NCBI GenBank assembly: GCA_947483545.1
Contig: CANKNP010000280.1
Location: forward strand, 1 to 7,008
Length of the DNA: 7,008 nt
Source: Deltaproteobacteria bacterium
Lineage (GTDB): Bacteria > Myxococcota > UBA796 > SXON01
Direction of reading: 5' to 3'
The notes below the pieces were generated by a model, which did no database searches, had not been told where the DNA came from, and worked only from the letters and a program-made list of their open reading frames with translations. How positions within the stretch are numbered: the stretch's first letter is position 1; every line of letters starts with the position of its first letter. A program made the translations under genes and the position numbers. Shown here piece after piece: positions 6,075 to 7,008 of this stretch.

Positions 6075-6087
6075 TGTTACAATAACA
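6075..6087. promoter_or_regulatory. 13-bp palindrome, candidate operator of the Fur-family protein
   Basis: TGTTA (6075-6079), CAA, TAACA (6083-6087) is a perfect inverted repeat in the 48-nt gap between divergent starts. It is A+T-rich in a G+C-rich setting. It resembles the half-site style of Zur/Fur boxes (GTTAT-like arms), but its central spacing is shorter than the E. coli Zur box as I recall it. It overlaps a -10-like TACAAT, so repressor binding would block transcription. This is likely the autoregulatory site. Confidence 0.55.
6078..6083 (+). promoter_or_regulatory. candidate -10 element of the Fur-family gene
   Basis: TACAAT matches five of six of the -10 consensus. At 17-nt spacing the -35 position is TGGTCG (6055-6060), which is weak, as is common for regulator genes. 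Transcription would start near 6090, giving a leader of about a dozen nt that includes the GAGG ribosome site. On the opposite strand TATTGT (6079-6084) is a weaker -10 candidate for the MazG-like gene. Confidence 0.35.
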
Positions 6088-6101
6088 ACGAGGTGCCTGT
6101 C

Positions 6102-6536
6102 ATGGATGTCGTCCCGCCCGTCTCTTGGGACGACCGCCTGCGCGCCGCCGGTCTCCGCGCGACCGCACCGCGCCGGGCCGTTTTGCGCCTGCTCGCTGAG
6201 TGGGCCCGTCCTGCGACGCACGCGGACGTCGCGAAGGCGTTGGGCCCGGATGGTTGGGACCGCGCTACCGTTTTTCGCAACCTGTCCGACCTCGCCGAGG
6301 CCGGCCTGCTGACGAGGTCCGACATGGGCGACCACGTGTGGCGCTTCGAGCTTGCCCGTCCCGATCTTGGCACGGCCGAACACCCTTCGGCCCACCCACA
6401 CTTTGTGTGTACGACGTGCGGGGAGGTGAGCTGTCTGCCGGATTTGCCGCTGCCGATCGATCGCGTCCCCGCTTCGGTGCGCGCCGGCCGCGTGGAAGTT
6501 CGCGTCCACGGGGTTTGCGACGGATGTGCGGCTTAG
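6102..6536 (+). CDS. Fur-family metal-dependent transcriptional regulator
   Basis: A 144-residue Fur-family repressor, normal length for the family. Residues 10-85 form the winged-helix DNA-binding domain, with LRATAPRRAVLRLL as first helix and WDRATVFRNLSDLAEAGLL (52-70) as recognition helix. Residues about 85-144 form the dimerisation and metal domain: HPHFVCTTCGEV with H98, H100, C103 and C106, then C139 and C142 in CDGC. The two CxxC pairs make the usual structural Zn2+ site. Iron, zinc and peroxide sensing cannot be separated from sequence. The Glu after CGKV seen in classical Fur (IEF) is replaced by SCL with C111, and the His before YGxC is missing. The ATG at 6102 follows GAGG (6090-6093) at 8 nt; the in-frame GTG at 6093 overlaps that site and is less likely. 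It starts 15 nt after the 13-bp palindrome and stops 6 nt short of the convergent peptidase gene. Confidence 0.92.
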   Translation: MDVVPPVSWDDRLRAAGLRATAPRRAVLRLLAEWARPATHADVAKALGPDGWDRATVFRNLSDLAEAGLLTRSDMGDHVWRFELARPDLGTAEHPSAHPHFVCTTCGEVSCLPDLPLPIDRVPASVRAGRVEVRVHGVCDGCAA

Positions 6537-6542
6537 ACCTTG

Positions 6543-7008
6543 TTATTCCTGCCACATCCGGTACACGACTCCGCCGGATCCGTCGAGCCACGCTGCCTCG
6601 ATTTGGGATCGCGTGTACACCCGTGAGACTTCGCCGGACGTTTGGGCCGCTGGATCATTGACGTACACATCGCCCCCGGGGGTGAACCCGTCGATGAGGA
6701 GCAGGTGGCCGCTGGTCGAGGAGATCGCGGCGTTGTCGATGTCCCCGTTGCTCCACGCCGCGGAGATGGCGACCGGCCGGCCGGCGACGATCTCGTCCTC
6801 GATCTGCGCCAGGCTGTCGAACCATCCCACCTCAGCCACCAGGCCCTCGGATGCCGCGTACGCGGTGTTGAACGGCCAGTTTCCATTTCCCTCGTAGGTG
6901 TAGTCCCAGGTGCCCTCGGCGGCCTCGGGGACGCTCACATCCACGCCGTGAAAATCCATCATCATTGAAATCGTGGTCGGTGAACACCAAGCTTCGCCCT
7001 CATCAAAC
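6543..7008 (-). CDS. C39-like cysteine peptidase, 3' part (5' end outside window)
   Basis: This is the C-terminal 155 codons or so of a papain-like peptidase of the C39-like (Peptidase_C39_2) kind. The frame is open to the window edge. Upstream of the ATG cluster at 6957-6965 it reads EAWCSPTT, which carries the expected nucleophile Cys (codon 6984-6986). The general-base His is in TSGHLLL (codon 6705-6707), and the third catalytic residue is probably Asn or Asp of VNDPAA (6654-6659). A start at 6965 would therefore cut off the active site and is wrong. The family commonly covers extracytoplasmic or secreted peptidases, often behind a signal peptide and repeat region, but the N-terminus is not visible. 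The substrate is unknown. It converges with the Fur-family gene, with only 6 nt between stops and no terminator visible. Confidence 0.8.
   Translation of the reverse strand, partial: FDEGEAWCSPTTISMMMDFHGVDVSVPEAAEGTWDYTYEGNGNWPFNTAYAASEGLVAEVGWFDSLAQIEDEIVAGRPVAISAAWSNGDIDNAAISSTSGHLLLIDGFTPGGDVYVNDPAAQTSGEVSRVYTRSQIEAAWLDGSGGVVYRMWQE

Noticed and set aside
6054..6509. N-terminal extension of the MazG-like frame up to 6509
   Set aside because: This part is antisense to the Fur-family gene, has no similarity to the family, and the protein is full length from the ATG at 6053.
6491..6510. Hairpin CGTGGA/TCCACG near the 3' end of the Fur-family gene as a terminator
   Set aside because: It lies inside the coding sequence, has only a 6-bp stem with an 8-nt loop, and no T-run follows.

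Overview
The window is G+C-rich chromosomal DNA (about two thirds G+C by eye) with dense genes and strong GC3 bias, which leaves long shadow reading frames opposite most genes. The best guess is a myxobacterium-like organism (Myxococcota, former Deltaproteobacteria). The main reason is the first gene, whose receiver + DUF4388/PATAN-like + DnaJ + TPR architecture is typical of that group. This is inference from domain style, not a phylogenetic result. I see no mobile element, CRISPR array, tRNA or rRNA.

Layout from left to right: a minus-strand multidomain receiver protein (91-1989); a compact divergent promoter region with nested inverted repeats (about 2007-2068); a plus-strand pair made of a thioredoxin (2116-2448) and, 35 nt later, a ThDP enzyme of the ILVBL/HACL2 type (2484-4112); a 299-nt convergent intergenic region with a heptad repeat, several inverted repeats and one possible terminator (4113-4411); a minus-strand exported helical protein of unknown function (4412-5530); a 154-nt gap with a heptanucleotide tandem repeat; a minus-strand DCTPP1-like MazG pyrophosphohydrolase (5685-6053); a 48-nt divergent region with a 13-bp operator-like palindrome (6075-6087); a plus-strand Fur-family regulator (6102-6536); and the 3' part of a minus-strand C39-like cysteine peptidase that runs off the window end (6543-7008).

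Functionally this looks like several small housekeeping or regulatory units rather than one dedicated system. Thioredoxin and the ThDP lyase are probably co-transcribed, and the palindrome between them and the receiver-J-domain gene could coordinate both directions. The Fur regulator probably controls itself and possibly the nucleotide-pool enzyme through the shared 13-bp site. I found no clear sign of an undescribed defence or mobile system. The most unusual items are the nested inverted repeats in the first divergent promoter, the two 7-bp periodic tracts just past stop codons, and the noncanonical metal-site region of the Fur protein.
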